This document shows positions 51,978-61,084 of a DNA stretch of 64,000 bases, in pieces. Below the pieces are notes generated by a model that was not told the DNA's origin, ran no database searches, and saw nothing but the letters and a program-made list of their open reading frames with translations. Within the stretch, counting starts at the first letter, position 1; every line of letters begins with the position of its first letter. Made by a program: the position numbers and the translations under genes. The stretch spans positions 1,151,630 through 1,215,629 of the forward strand of contig NFUW01000002.1 in NCBI GenBank assembly GCA_002127285.1, read 5' to 3'. The DNA is from Chitinophagaceae bacterium IBVUCB1 (GTDB lineage: Bacteria; Bacteroidota; Bacteroidia; Chitinophagales; Chitinophagaceae).

Positions 51978-53939
51978 ATGAAAAAGCAAATTCTATTGTG
52001 GGTGTTGTGTTTGCTGGCAAGCATCAACGCTATCGCGCAATCGGGCGCAATCAAAGTTACAGTTACATCACAAAGCCAAACGGTAGGCAATGCCTATGTA
52101 CAAATACTTGGGCAAAACATTAAGACAGACAAAAAAACGGATGCAAAAGGTGTTGCAACCATCAGCAATTTACTGACTGGCAAATACAACATTACAGTAA
52201 GCAAAGCAGGATATACTACTGCAAAGGCATACACAACAGTAGAGCAAGGGCGCACGTCTCTGGTAAACTTAGTGCTGCAAACAGCCTCACAAAACCTACA
52301 GGAACAGGAAATCAAAACACTGGAAGCAGCCAGTGCTGAAAGACATAAAGGCAAACCACGTTCAACACATAAAAAAGACATCATCGCTTACGAAGACATG
52401 GCAGCACCTGCTGCTGGAATGGCAGATGTGCGGAGTGTATATAAGATGCAGGCACCTGTTTACTACAACCCCAGCACCGAAAGCTACAAAAAAGAAAAAG
52501 AGAACGACTTTATGAGTGTGCGTGCTAATCCGCTTTCTACCATGAGTGTGGATGTGGACAGAGCATCATACAGCAATATCCGCCGCTTCATCAACGGGGG
52601 GCAGATGCCGCCTGCCGATGCTGTACGTGTAGAGGAGATGATAAACTATTTTGACTACAACTATCCGCAGCCCGAGGGCGATAAACCGCTTGCCATTGTA
52701 ACCGAACTGACAGACTGCCCGTGGAAGCCGCAACACAAGCTGCTGCACATAGGTATGCAGGCGCGCACCATCCCTACGCACAACCTGCCGCCCAGCAATC
52801 TGGTATTTCTGGTAGATGTATCAGGCTCTATGAGCGAGCACAACAAATTGCCGTTGGTTATCTCATCGCTCAAAATGCTGACATCAAAACTGCGGGCGCA
52901 AGACAAAATATCCATCGTAGTATATGCAGGCAGCGCAGGGCTTGTATTACCCGCTACGGCAGGCAATCAAAAACGCACCATTATGAATGCGCTCGACAGA
53001 TTGCAGGCTGGTGGCTCTACCGCAGGTGGTGCAGGCATCAAACTGGCATACAAAGTAGCGATGGAAAACTATGTGCGTGGCGGCAATAACCGTGTGATAC
53101 TGGCTACCGACGGCGACTTCAACGTAGGCATAAGCGGCGACAATGAAATGGAAACGCTGATAACCAAAGAACGCGAAAAGGGCATCTACCTTACCTGCCT
53201 CGGCTATGGCATGGGCAATTACAAAGACAGCAAGATGGAAGTGCTGGCAGATAAGGGCAATGGCAACTACGCTTATATTGATAGTGAGCAGGAAGCAGAA
53301 AAGACATTGGTAAGAGAGTTTGGCGGCACCATCTTTACATTGGCAAAAGACGTGAAAGCTCAGATAGAGTTCAACCCTGCGTATGTGCAGTCTTACAGAT
53401 TGGTAGGTTATGAAAACCGCCTGCTGAATGAAGAAGACTTTACTGACGATAAGAAAGACGCGGGTGATATGGGTTCCGGCCATAGCGTTACCATCATATA
53501 CGAGCTAATACCTGCGGGCGTACAGAGCAGCGATGTGCGCAACGTAACACCCCTCAAGTATCAGCAGCGTGGTGCGGCTTACCCCAGCATCATTAATCAT
53601 AATACGGGAGATGAGTTGGCAACTATTAAATTCAGATACAAAAAGCCCAATGGCAATACCAGCAAAGAGATAGTACATACCATAGCCAACAATACCGTTA
53701 AGCTGCAGCAAGCAGATGAAAATGCCCGCTTTGCTACATCGGTAGCTATGTTTGGCATGCTGCTCAAAAACTCGCCACACAAGGGTAGCAGCAGTTATGA
53801 TAAAGTGCTGCAACTGGCACGCAACAGTATGCACCACGATGCCGAAGGCTACCGTGCAGAGTTTGTAACACTGGTAAAGAAAGTGAACAAGACAGATGAT
53901 GTAGTAGCAAGCGGCGGATGGTATGAGGAAGAGGAGTAG
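51978..53939 (+). CDS. Von Willebrand factor A domain protein (YfbK-type) with N-terminal carboxypeptidase-regulatory-like domain
   Basis: A 653-residue exported protein. The signal peptide (MKKQILLWVLC, ending AIAQ) is followed by a small CarboxypepD_reg-like domain (about residues 20-95). A region with FMSVRANPLSTMSVDVDRASYSNIRRF is typical of the vWF_A N-terminal domain. The vWA domain has the MIDAS motif DVSGSMS, then GGSTAGG and TDGDFNVG, so it can bind metal. A C-terminal domain similar to the DUF3520 region follows. The ATG at 51978 is chosen (51954 is also in frame). Such proteins are thought to act in the cell envelope; role unknown. Confidence 0.85.
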   Translation: MKKQILLWVLCLLASINAIAQSGAIKVTVTSQSQTVGNAYVQILGQNIKTDKKTDAKGVATISNLLTGKYNITVSKAGYTTAKAYTTVEQGRTSLVNLVLQTASQNLQEQEIKTLEAASAERHKGKPRSTHKKDIIAYEDMAAPAAGMADVRSVYKMQAPVYYNPSTESYKKEKENDFMSVRANPLSTMSVDVDRASYSNIRRFINGGQMPPADAVRVEEMINYFDYNYPQPEGDKPLAIVTELTDCPWKPQHKLLHIGMQARTIPTHNLPPSNLVFLVDVSGSMSEHNKLPLVISSLKMLTSKLRAQDKISIVVYAGSAGLVLPATAGNQKRTIMNALDRLQAGGSTAGGAGIKLAYKVAMENYVRGGNNRVILATDGDFNVGISGDNEMETLITKEREKGIYLTCLGYGMGNYKDSKMEVLADKGNGNYAYIDSEQEAEKTLVREFGGTIFTLAKDVKAQIEFNPAYVQSYRLVGYENRLLNEEDFTDDKKDAGDMGSGHSVTIIYELIPAGVQSSDVRNVTPLKYQQRGAAYPSIINHNTGDELATIKFRYKKPNGNTSKEIVHTIANNTVKLQQADENARFATSVAMFGMLLKNSPHKGSSSYDKVLQLARNSMHHDAEGYRAEFVTLVKKVNKTDDVVASGGWYEEEE

Positions 53940-53993
53940 TATAGTATATAGTGTCAGGAGGAGACTCCTGACAACACATTCATAAGATTAAAT

Positions 53994-54025
53994 ATAGCGG
54001 CGGGGTGTGCATGCCCTGCCGCTAT
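53994..54025. terminator. Bidirectional terminator between the vWA and histidine kinase genes
   Basis: ATAGCGGC (53994-54001) pairs with GCCGCTAT (54018-54025), extended inward by GGG/CCC with a 1-nt bulge. A T-rich run follows on the plus strand. A second perfect 8-bp inverted repeat with a GAGA loop (53953-53972) lies nearby but has no T tract. Confidence 0.65.
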
Positions 54026-54029
54026 CCTT

Positions 54030-56108
54030 TTATGCCATTGGCAATTGCACATAGAACGTAGTACCCTGCCCTGCTACGCTATCGAACCATATTTTGCCGC
54101 CATGCGCTTCCGTTATTTGTTTGGATATAGACAGACCTAAACCGTAGGGCTGCTCTCCCGATGTGCCAAAGCGTTTAGCATCTGTAAACAGGTCAAAGAT
54201 TTTATCCTTTATCTCATCGGGTATGCCAATGCCTGCATCTTTGATTGTAAAGAGCAAGCCATTTTCATCCGCACTGCAAGCAACGGTTATCACTTGTGCC
54301 TGCGGACTGAATTTGATGGCATTGGTTATGAGGTTCGTCAACACCCTACCGATTTTTTCTTTATTCAGGCTGGCTACTATGTTTTCGGCAGGCAGTTGCA
54401 ACAGTATATTTTGTTGTTTTTCTGCTGCTTTAAATTTTAGCAGTTCTACTGTATTAGCAATCAAGGCATGTACGTCAACAGGAGTTTTCTCCATTTTTTC
54501 GGCATGCAAGGTTGCAATTTCCAACAGGTCTTTAGTAAGTGCCAGCGCGTTGTTGCAAGAGTCTTTGAGCAAACCGAGGTATTCTTTTTGTTCGGCAGAT
54601 AAGCCATGTGCGTCAGTTTCTATCAGTTCTGCCAGTGCCAGTGTAGCGTTTACAGGGCTACGCATATCGTGCGATACTGCTTTCAGTATGCGGTCTTTCT
54701 CTTTGTCAGACAGGCTGATGCGTTCCAATGCTTTTTCCAGTTGCATTTTTTGATAGCGCATATTGGTAGAGAGGCCTGTTAGTTCCTTTAAATGCCTGCG
54801 GGTGATTTTAGCATTGCGGTATATAAGGAAAGCGATGGCAAATGTTGCGATACAAGCAAACAGGGCAATGAAAAGATAGAGCATACGCATCCCTTCTTTT
54901 TTCTTCATAGTCCATATGGTCGTTTCGCCATCCATTAGTTTGATGCGTTCTCTGAAATCGAGATGCCACGAGCCCCTGCGTTCATCTTCCAGCGAATCTT
55001 TCAGTTGCTGATACGCATTGAGGTAGTCGTATGCCTGCTGTTTATTGCCTGTGTGTGTGTAGTAGGCAGCCATCATTTTTGTCCATGCAGCACGCAGTGC
55101 ATCATCTTTGTGATTGTATAAATAAGTACCTACCTGCTGTGCTAAAACGAAAGCATCTGCATAACGCTGCTGACCAATGTATAAATCTGCCAGCTTCACC
55201 TTTACTAAATGCACCTCTGAACATGATGCTTCGTTCTTGTTGATGGTATCTATACTTAGCAAATAATACCGCTCTGCTTCGGCTATTTGCCCCTTGGCTG
55301 CATATACATCTCCTATATTGCCAAGCAAGTAGGCTTCTATCTTTTCGGCATAGTCTATATTTTTCCATTTGCCTTGCCTTATGTGTCGGCCAACATAAGC
55401 CGATGCCTGTTGGTAATAATACATGGCGCTATCCGGCATATTGATATGCTTGTAGCACAAGCCGATATTGCCCAGTACCTCTTGTTGACGATAAGCATGG
55501 TTCGTACCGTCATTGCATACTTCCAATTCTGCATTGGCAAGCAAGAAGCTGTTGATGGCATCTTTGTATTGCTCATTATTATACAATATCATACCCAGCC
55601 TGTAGTCGTAACGCGCCAGCAGGCAAGAGTCGTTGATGTTGTTAGCCGCATTGCGGCCTTTGTAGTAATACCTGTAGGCGTTGTCGTAATCCTTTTTGTG
55701 AGAGAGGCGGTCGCCTTTGTAGTAGTTGGCACTTGCATACCTGCGCTTCAATTCAATATGCTGCGGTTCTGCGCCGAAAAGTGCCAGCATACTATCTACG
55801 TAGCGCATTGATTTTTCGTTATCGCGTATGTTAGAATAGCGTTCGCTGTAGAAATGGTAATATTCATACTTATCTACCACAGTAGGCGCAGGCAGGTTTC
55901 GCAATGCTGCATCTGCCGTAGCAAAGGATGCAACTGTATCGCCCTTTACCCACAAATCGTAGCCTTGTTTCAGGGCCGCATCCATAGCGGGGGTTAATAC
56001 CTCGTCGCCGCTATTTACCTGCCCGCCCTGCTTGCAACTCTGGAGCAGCAGTAAGACCAGTATGGCAGCCCACGATATTGACAGTATGTTCCGCCCCTTA
56101 GTTATCAT
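54030..56108 (-). CDS. TPR-containing sensor histidine kinase
   Basis: A 692-residue membrane kinase. An LQSC lipobox-like signal ends near residue 26. A periplasmic TPR region (about 60-395; repeats with YYKGRNA, GNIGLCYKHINMPDSAMYYYQQA and similar) precedes one transmembrane helix (about 405-425), a short coiled coil and the HisKA domain. The phosphoacceptor is His480 in AVSHDMRSPV. The HATPase_c domain shows the N box (NLITNAIKF), GxG (DAGIGIPDE) and G2 (YGLGLSISK). There is no receiver domain and no response regulator gene next to it. The ATG at 56108 is used; an upstream GTG is less likely. Confidence 0.92.
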   Translation of the reverse strand: MITKGRNILSISWAAILVLLLLQSCKQGGQVNSGDEVLTPAMDAALKQGYDLWVKGDTVASFATADAALRNLPAPTVVDKYEYYHFYSERYSNIRDNEKSMRYVDSMLALFGAEPQHIELKRRYASANYYKGDRLSHKKDYDNAYRYYYKGRNAANNINDSCLLARYDYRLGMILYNNEQYKDAINSFLLANAELEVCNDGTNHAYRQQEVLGNIGLCYKHINMPDSAMYYYQQASAYVGRHIRQGKWKNIDYAEKIEAYLLGNIGDVYAAKGQIAEAERYYLLSIDTINKNEASCSEVHLVKVKLADLYIGQQRYADAFVLAQQVGTYLYNHKDDALRAAWTKMMAAYYTHTGNKQQAYDYLNAYQQLKDSLEDERRGSWHLDFRERIKLMDGETTIWTMKKKEGMRMLYLFIALFACIATFAIAFLIYRNAKITRRHLKELTGLSTNMRYQKMQLEKALERISLSDKEKDRILKAVSHDMRSPVNATLALAELIETDAHGLSAEQKEYLGLLKDSCNNALALTKDLLEIATLHAEKMEKTPVDVHALIANTVELLKFKAAEKQQNILLQLPAENIVASLNKEKIGRVLTNLITNAIKFSPQAQVITVACSADENGLLFTIKDAGIGIPDEIKDKIFDLFTDAKRFGTSGEQPYGLGLSISKQITEAHGGKIWFDSVAGQGTTFYVQLPMA

Positions 56109-56256
56109 GTATATCACCCACTTTTTTAGCGGGCAGAACTAAATATAGGGCATTAAGGATAAACAAGCAATTTAATATATCATGGCTAAGGCCAAATTAA
56201 ATTTCATGTCAATTCCCCAGCCTGAAGGCAGGGGTTAATATAAAGTTTTGTTCAAC

Positions 56257-56838
56257 TCACACTCCCACATTAGCCCTGAACATTTTGACGGCTATGGCAA
56301 GGAGTATAACGCCAAAAAACTTGCGCACTACTAATATGCCCGACTGCCCCAATAAACGCTCCAGAAAATTGAGGGAGCGCAGGGTGAGAAATACGAATAT
56401 CAGGTTGACGAAAATAGCTATCAGGATATTGTAGGCATGGTAGCTTGCCTTTAAAGACATAATAGTAGTGAGCGTACCCGACCCTGCTATCAGCGGGAAA
56501 GCGATGGGTACTACATTGCCCGATTTGTTATCTTTCTCCGAACGGAAAATCTCTAAGCCCAATACCATTTCCAATCCCAATACAAATATCACGATGCTAC
56601 CTGCTATGGCAAAGGAATGAATATCCAACCCCATGAAGTTGAGTACCTGCTCGCCGATGAAGAAGAACAGCAGCATTAATGCACCAGATACAGTTGTAGC
56701 CTGTACAGCACTAATGTCGCCCATTTTCTTTTTCAGCGTCAGCAGCACGGGTATAGAACCCAGCATATCTATTACTGCAAACAGTGCGAAAGACACAGTA
56801 AATATTTCAGATATATCAAATGCGTTGCCCATGCTCAT
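56257..56838 (-). CDS. MarC-family integral membrane protein
   Basis: A 193-residue protein with six hydrophobic segments. FALFAVIDMLGSIPVLLTL at the start and IAFPLIAGSGTLTTIMSL in the middle are typical of MarC proteins (UPF0056). The family is of unknown function; E. coli MarC is no longer thought to confer drug resistance. The ATG at 56838 is preferred; one at 56832 is also possible. A TACCTTTG -7 element leaves 4 nt before the start codon. It is divergent from pepT. Confidence 0.85.
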   Translation of the reverse strand: MSMGNAFDISEIFTVSFALFAVIDMLGSIPVLLTLKKKMGDISAVQATTVSGALMLLFFFIGEQVLNFMGLDIHSFAIAGSIVIFVLGLEMVLGLEIFRSEKDNKSGNVVPIAFPLIAGSGTLTTIMSLKASYHAYNILIAIFVNLIFVFLTLRSLNFLERLLGQSGILVVRKFFGVILLAIAVKMFRANVGV

Positions 56839-56842
56839 GTCG

Positions 56843-56850
56843 CAAAGGTA
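56843..56850 (-). promoter_or_regulatory. -7 element immediately before marC-like gene
   Basis: Minus-strand TACCTTTG (TAnnTTTG) is 4 nt from the ATG at 56838, predicting a leaderless mRNA. Confidence 0.45.
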
Positions 56851-56916
56851 CAATAGTTAAAAAGGATGGCATAAGTTGAGGGCAGAATACTAATTTTACG
56901 CACTCAAAAGCAAGGC

Positions 56917-58167
56917 ATGTCAATCAGTAATTATAAACATACGGCGGCAGAAAGGTTTATGCGATATGTGCAGGTAGATACACAAAGCGACCCTGCATCG
57001 CCCGCACAGCCATCTACCGAAAAACAAAAAGACCTGAGCAGGATATTGGTGGAAGAACTGAAAGCCATAGGCATAACCGATGCTAAACTGGACGAACATG
57101 GCTATGTGTACGCTACTATACCTGCTACAAGTAACAAAAACGTGCCCGTACTTTGCTATTGCAGCCACGTAGATACTGCCCCCGATTGCAGCGGTGCAGG
57201 TGTAAAACCCATACTGCATACAAACTACAATGGCAGCGATATTGTATTGCCTGATGATACAAGTGTCGTCATCAGCACCAAAGAACATCCATACCTGAAA
57301 GAAAGGATTGGCGACGACATCATAACCGCAAGCGGCACTACCCTGCTGGGTGCAGACGACAAAGCAGGTGTTGCCATCATTATGGACCTTGCCAACTACC
57401 TGATACAGCACCCCGAAATACCTCACGGTGTCATACGCATACTCTTTACCCCCGACGAAGAAATAGGGCGTGGCGTGAATAAAGTGGATATGCAAAAACT
57501 GGGTGCGCAGTATGGTTATACACTTGACGGTGGTGAGCGCGGGCATATGGAAGGCGAAACCTTTAGTGCAGATGGCATGAAGGTTACATTCCACGGTATC
57601 AGCGCGCATCCGGGGTATGCAAAAGACAAAATGGTGAGTGCCATCAAAATAGCAGCAGCATTTGTAGATAAACTGCCACGCAACGAGTGGTGCCCCGAAG
57701 TAACAGAAGGAAAGCAGGGCTTTGTACACCCTGTGCAAATAGAGGGTGTATTGGAAAGGGCGAGTGTATCATTCATCGTGCGCGATTTTGATACGGCTAT
57801 GCTTGCCAAACACGAAGAACGCCTGAAAGCATTGGCAGAAGAAACGATTAAAGAGTTTCGCGGCAGCAGCTACGAATTTGTAGTAACGGAGCAATACCGT
57901 AATATGAAAGAAGTGTTAGACCATCATCCGCAAGTGATGGACTATGCGGAAGAAGCCTATAAACGTGCAGGTATGCAACCCGTGCGTATGAGTGTGCGTG
58001 GTGGCACAGACGGCTCTCGCCTGTCTTTTATGGGGCTACCTTGCCCCAACTTGTTTACCGGCGAAATGGGCATACATAGCAAGCAGGAGTATGTGAGTGT
58101 GCAGGACATGGAGAAGGCTGTAGAAACACTGGTGGAGTTGGCAAGGGTGTGGGAAGAGAATAGTTGA
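56917..58167 (+). CDS. pepT: Peptidase T (tripeptide aminopeptidase)
   Basis: A di-zinc aminopeptidase of the M20 family that removes N-terminal residues from tripeptides. The 416 residues carry HVDTAPDCSG (zinc His and catalytic Asp), LLGADDKAGVA (bridging Asp) and TPDEEIGRG (catalytic Glu and ligand). LDGGERGHMEGETFSADG and ISAHPGYAKDKM (dimerisation domain) follow, with IHSKQEYV near the end. Length is typical of PepT rather than other M20 enzymes. Confidence 0.97.
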   Translation: MSISNYKHTAAERFMRYVQVDTQSDPASPAQPSTEKQKDLSRILVEELKAIGITDAKLDEHGYVYATIPATSNKNVPVLCYCSHVDTAPDCSGAGVKPILHTNYNGSDIVLPDDTSVVISTKEHPYLKERIGDDIITASGTTLLGADDKAGVAIIMDLANYLIQHPEIPHGVIRILFTPDEEIGRGVNKVDMQKLGAQYGYTLDGGERGHMEGETFSADGMKVTFHGISAHPGYAKDKMVSAIKIAAAFVDKLPRNEWCPEVTEGKQGFVHPVQIEGVLERASVSFIVRDFDTAMLAKHEERLKALAEETIKEFRGSSYEFVVTEQYRNMKEVLDHHPQVMDYAEEAYKRAGMQPVRMSVRGGTDGSRLSFMGLPCPNLFTGEMGIHSKQEYVSVQDMEKAVETLVELARVWEENS

Positions 58168-58271
58168 CTATGATTTCCATGATTAAGGAATGATTACTAT
58201 GATATGCTTTATTATGGAATGATTCCTTAGATTTATTTTATACAGTTTAATAAGACAATAATACATAGCAT

Positions 58272-58781
58272 ATGAATGCTCAATTAAAAACGGTTTTGCT
58301 GACGGTGCTGACGCTTTCGGTTTTTACCATCGCGCTGGTAGAACTGAGTGGCGTTAGCAGCACTGCCCTGTTCAATAAATATAAAATAGGCAATGGCGGT
58401 GCACATACCCACGACCCTGAACTGGGTGAGGTGCAACGTAAAGAAAACGAGGCGAAGGCCATGCCAAAGACTAAAATTGAATTTGCTGAAACCCGTCACA
58501 ACTTTGGTACTATTAAAGAGGGGGAGAAAGTAAAACACGCTTTTAAATTCAGGAACGCAGGCGATAGCCCGCTGCTGGTATATAATGTGGTAGCAGGCTG
58601 CGGATGTACTACCCCTACATGGACAAAAGACATCGTACTGCCGGGGCAAGAGGGCGAGATAATGGTAGAGTTTAACAGCGAGAACAGACCGGGGCATCAG
58701 TCTAAAAACGTATTGGTATACTCCAACGGGCAGGAAGAGTCCATCTCTATTGGTTTTGATGTAGATGTAGAAAAGAAATAA
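58272..58781 (+). CDS. DUF1573-domain protein
   Basis: A 169-residue protein with one N-terminal hydrophobic segment (about residues 7-27). An Ig-like DUF1573 domain follows: AETRHNFGTIKEGEKVKHAFKFRNAGDSPLLVYNVVAGCGCT, then VLPGQEGEIMVEFNSENRPG. The CGC in the motif is the family hallmark. It probably acts in the periplasm. Its stop codon overlaps the next start by one base (TAATG), so the two genes are probably translationally coupled. Role unknown. Confidence 0.88.
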   Translation: MNAQLKTVLLTVLTLSVFTIALVELSGVSSTALFNKYKIGNGGAHTHDPELGEVQRKENEAKAMPKTKIEFAETRHNFGTIKEGEKVKHAFKFRNAGDSPLLVYNVVAGCGCTTPTWTKDIVLPGQEGEIMVEFNSENRPGHQSKNVLVYSNGQEESISIGFDVDVEKK

Positions 58782-59665
58782 TGACAACAGCAAACGCAAC
58801 ATTCGGGCAACAGGTGAAACACTATTTATCGCTGATAAAGTTCAGCCACACGGTGTTTGCCCTGCCATTTGCCATGATAGGTTTTTCATTGGCTGTGGTT
58901 AAAGATGGTTATACATTCTCATGGGCGCTGTTTGCCAAAGTATTGCTCTGCATGGTATTTGCCCGCACGGCGGCTATGGCTTTCAACCGCTATCTGGACC
59001 GTCGCTTTGATGCGCTGAACCCGCGTACCGCAAAACGCGAAATACCTGCAGGCATCATCAAACCGCAAAACGCACTTTGGTTTACCATTGCTAATGGCAC
59101 ATTATTTATTGCTACTACTTATTTCATCAACGAACTGTGTTTTTACCTCTCATTTGCATCCTTATTCATCATACTGTTTTATAGCTATACCAAACGTTTC
59201 ACAGCATTGTGCCATCTGGTGCTGGGGGTTGGCTTGTCTATATCACCATTAGGTGCATATCTTGCCGTTACAGGCGCTTTCAGCATTATACCCGTGTTAT
59301 TTTCACTAACTGTACTGACGTGGGTATCGGGCTTTGATATTATTTATGCCCTGCAAGACGAAGACTTTGACAAGAGCCAGCAACTACACTCTATACCCGC
59401 CGCGCTTGGCACTTCCCGTGCGCTGATGGTATCAAATATATTGCACGTATGCTCTGCACTGTTTGTTATCTATGCAGGTATCAGTGGCGATTTTCACTTT
59501 ACCTACTGGATAGGTGCGGCTGTATTCATCGGCTTGCTGTTATATCAGCACTTACTTGTAAAGCCAAACGACCTGAGCAAAGTAGGCATAGCGTTTGCCA
59601 ACACCAACGGCATTGCCAGCATTGTCTTTGCCATTTTTACAATTATTTCTTTCTTTTTAGTATAA
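58781..59665 (+). CDS. UbiA-family prenyltransferase
   Basis: A 294-residue integral membrane prenyltransferase. The first Asp-rich motif is NRYLDRRFD (Asn-x3-Asp-x3-Asp) in AFNRYLDRRFDALNPRT, and the second is in DIIYALQDEDFD. About eight helices are visible. This matches 4-hydroxybenzoate-octaprenyltransferase-like proteins, often the MqnP/UbiA-type enzyme of futalosine menaquinone synthesis in Bacteroidota; the exact acceptor is not certain. Its start overlaps the DUF1573 stop by one base. dapB follows after 7 nt. Confidence 0.9.
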   Translation: MTTANATFGQQVKHYLSLIKFSHTVFALPFAMIGFSLAVVKDGYTFSWALFAKVLLCMVFARTAAMAFNRYLDRRFDALNPRTAKREIPAGIIKPQNALWFTIANGTLFIATTYFINELCFYLSFASLFIILFYSYTKRFTALCHLVLGVGLSISPLGAYLAVTGAFSIIPVLFSLTVLTWVSGFDIIYALQDEDFDKSQQLHSIPAALGTSRALMVSNILHVCSALFVIYAGISGDFHFTYWIGAAVFIGLLLYQHLLVKPNDLSKVGIAFANTNGIASIVFAIFTIISFFLV

Positions 59666-59672
59666 GCAACGT

Positions 59673-60404
59673 ATGAATATAGCACTGATAGGATATGGCA
59701 AAATGGGCAAAGCCATTGAAGAAATAGCTACCGAACGCGGACACCATATAGTGCTCCGAATCAGTACTGCCAACCGCCACGATATGACGGACGAAAATCT
59801 TGCGAAAGCAGATGTTGCTATAGAGTTTACCAACCCTGAGGCTGCTAAAGAAAACGTACTTAGCTGCTTAGATGCAGGTACATCGGTAGTATGCGGCTCT
59901 ACAGGATGGAACGAGGGAGTGAGCCATGCTAAAATGAAAGCTGTAGAAAAAGGTAAGGCTTTCTTGCAGGCATCTAATTTCAGCATTGGCGTAAATATCT
60001 TTTTTGAGATAAACAAAGCATTGGCATCGCTGATGAACGAACAACCGAGCTACGATGTGGTGATGGAAGAAATACACCATCTGCAAAAGAAAGACTCACC
60101 AAGCGGCACGGCTATAACACTTGCAGAGCAAATCATAGCCAACCTGCAACGCAAAAAACACTGGACTGAACATAATACAGACAATCCTGAAGTGATACAC
60201 ATAAACGCACTTCGCGAGGAAAATGTACCGGGTACGCATAGCATCAAATACACATCTTCCATTGACGATATTGAAATCATACACACGGCGCATAACCGAA
60301 AAGGCTTTGCGATGGGAGCAGTACTTGCTGCGGAATACATCAATGGTAAACAAGGTATTTTTGATATGCGCGATGTGCTGGGGCTGAAGAAAGTGGAGAT
60401 GTAG
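59673..60404 (+). CDS. dapB: 4-Hydroxy-tetrahydrodipicolinate reductase
   Basis: Reduces hydroxytetrahydrodipicolinate in lysine and peptidoglycan (meso-diaminopimelate) synthesis. The 243 residues have the Rossmann motif GYGKMGKAI, the substrate motif SNFSIGVNIFF, and the DapB signature EEIHHLQKKDSPSGTA with the catalytic His and Lys. Length is typical. It sits 7 nt after the prenyltransferase gene and is probably cotranscribed. Confidence 0.96.
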   Translation: MNIALIGYGKMGKAIEEIATERGHHIVLRISTANRHDMTDENLAKADVAIEFTNPEAAKENVLSCLDAGTSVVCGSTGWNEGVSHAKMKAVEKGKAFLQASNFSIGVNIFFEINKALASLMNEQPSYDVVMEEIHHLQKKDSPSGTAITLAEQIIANLQRKKHWTEHNTDNPEVIHINALREENVPGTHSIKYTSSIDDIEIIHTAHNRKGFAMGAVLAAEYINGKQGIFDMRDVLGLKKVEM

Positions 60405-60429
60405 TATTATCTTGGAAAAAAACAAAAAT

Positions 60430-60879
60430 ATGTCACCGCAAGTCACATCACTAATAATATTTTCTGTTTTCGTACTGATTGCTGTACTATATACTTTAAC
60501 ACTTTATCGCACATTATTAAGCATCAATGTATCTAACAGAAAAATCAGTCCAACATTAGTATGGTTATTGTTAATTCCTATATTCCACCTTGGATGGCAT
60601 CTTCTTCTTGTGATAAAGATATCTGATTCAATTACTGCTGAGTATGTTAGTAAAGGCACAGCATTACCAGAATTTAGAGCAGGTTATGGAACAGGTATAA
60701 TAGCATCTATAATTTGGATTCTATGTTTTCTAATAAATACATACAATACCATCAGAGGTACGGAACTGACAGTACTTATTTTCTTGAACGGCATCCTTAG
60801 TATTATTGGCTTTATTTTATGGATAGTCTATTGGGCGAAAATTGGTAGTTATCGACGGAAAATAATTGCGCTGCAATAA
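60430..60879 (+). CDS. Four-helix membrane protein of unknown function
   Basis: A 149-residue protein with four hydrophobic segments. The middle loop has SDSITAEYVSKGTALPEFRAGYGTG. It is AT-rich relative to neighbours and lies 25 nt after dapB. I do not recognise the family. The ATG at 60430 is chosen; a TTG at 60412 would add six polar residues. Confidence 0.7.
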   Translation: MSPQVTSLIIFSVFVLIAVLYTLTLYRTLLSINVSNRKISPTLVWLLLIPIFHLGWHLLLVIKISDSITAEYVSKGTALPEFRAGYGTGIIASIIWILCFLINTYNTIRGTELTVLIFLNGILSIIGFILWIVYWAKIGSYRRKIIALQ

Positions 60880-60927
60880 CAAAACCTACTCGTCTCTGGC
60901 AAGTATTAGGCACTATTGCCCAGCCAT

Positions 60928-61030
60928 AGCAGTCATACCGAACGCAGAGAGGTATCTGCTGAAAGGTGGTGGTGTAGCTGATACCTGCGTTGGAAACGTT
61001 GTACCTTAGCATCCTCGTTGCAAACGAGGA
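60928..61030. repeat. Inverted-repeat element in intergenic gap
   Basis: Two inverted repeats are close together. AGCAG, two bases and ATACC (60928-60939) face GGTATCTGCT (60951-60960). A perfect 8-bp hairpin, TCCTCGTT (61012-61019) with AACGAGGA (61023-61030) and a GCA loop, follows. The first resembles short dispersed palindromic repeats that I know from Bacteroidota genomes. No promoter or coding use is visible. Confidence 0.5.
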
Positions 61031-61084
61031 CGAGAGGGTACTTTTATACAAAAACATATTACATTAGTAAAAACAAATAACAAA

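Noticed and set aside
56920-57738. 272-codon minus-strand frame opposite pepT
   Set aside because: A shadow of the peptidase gene; unusually Cys- and Phe-rich with no motif.
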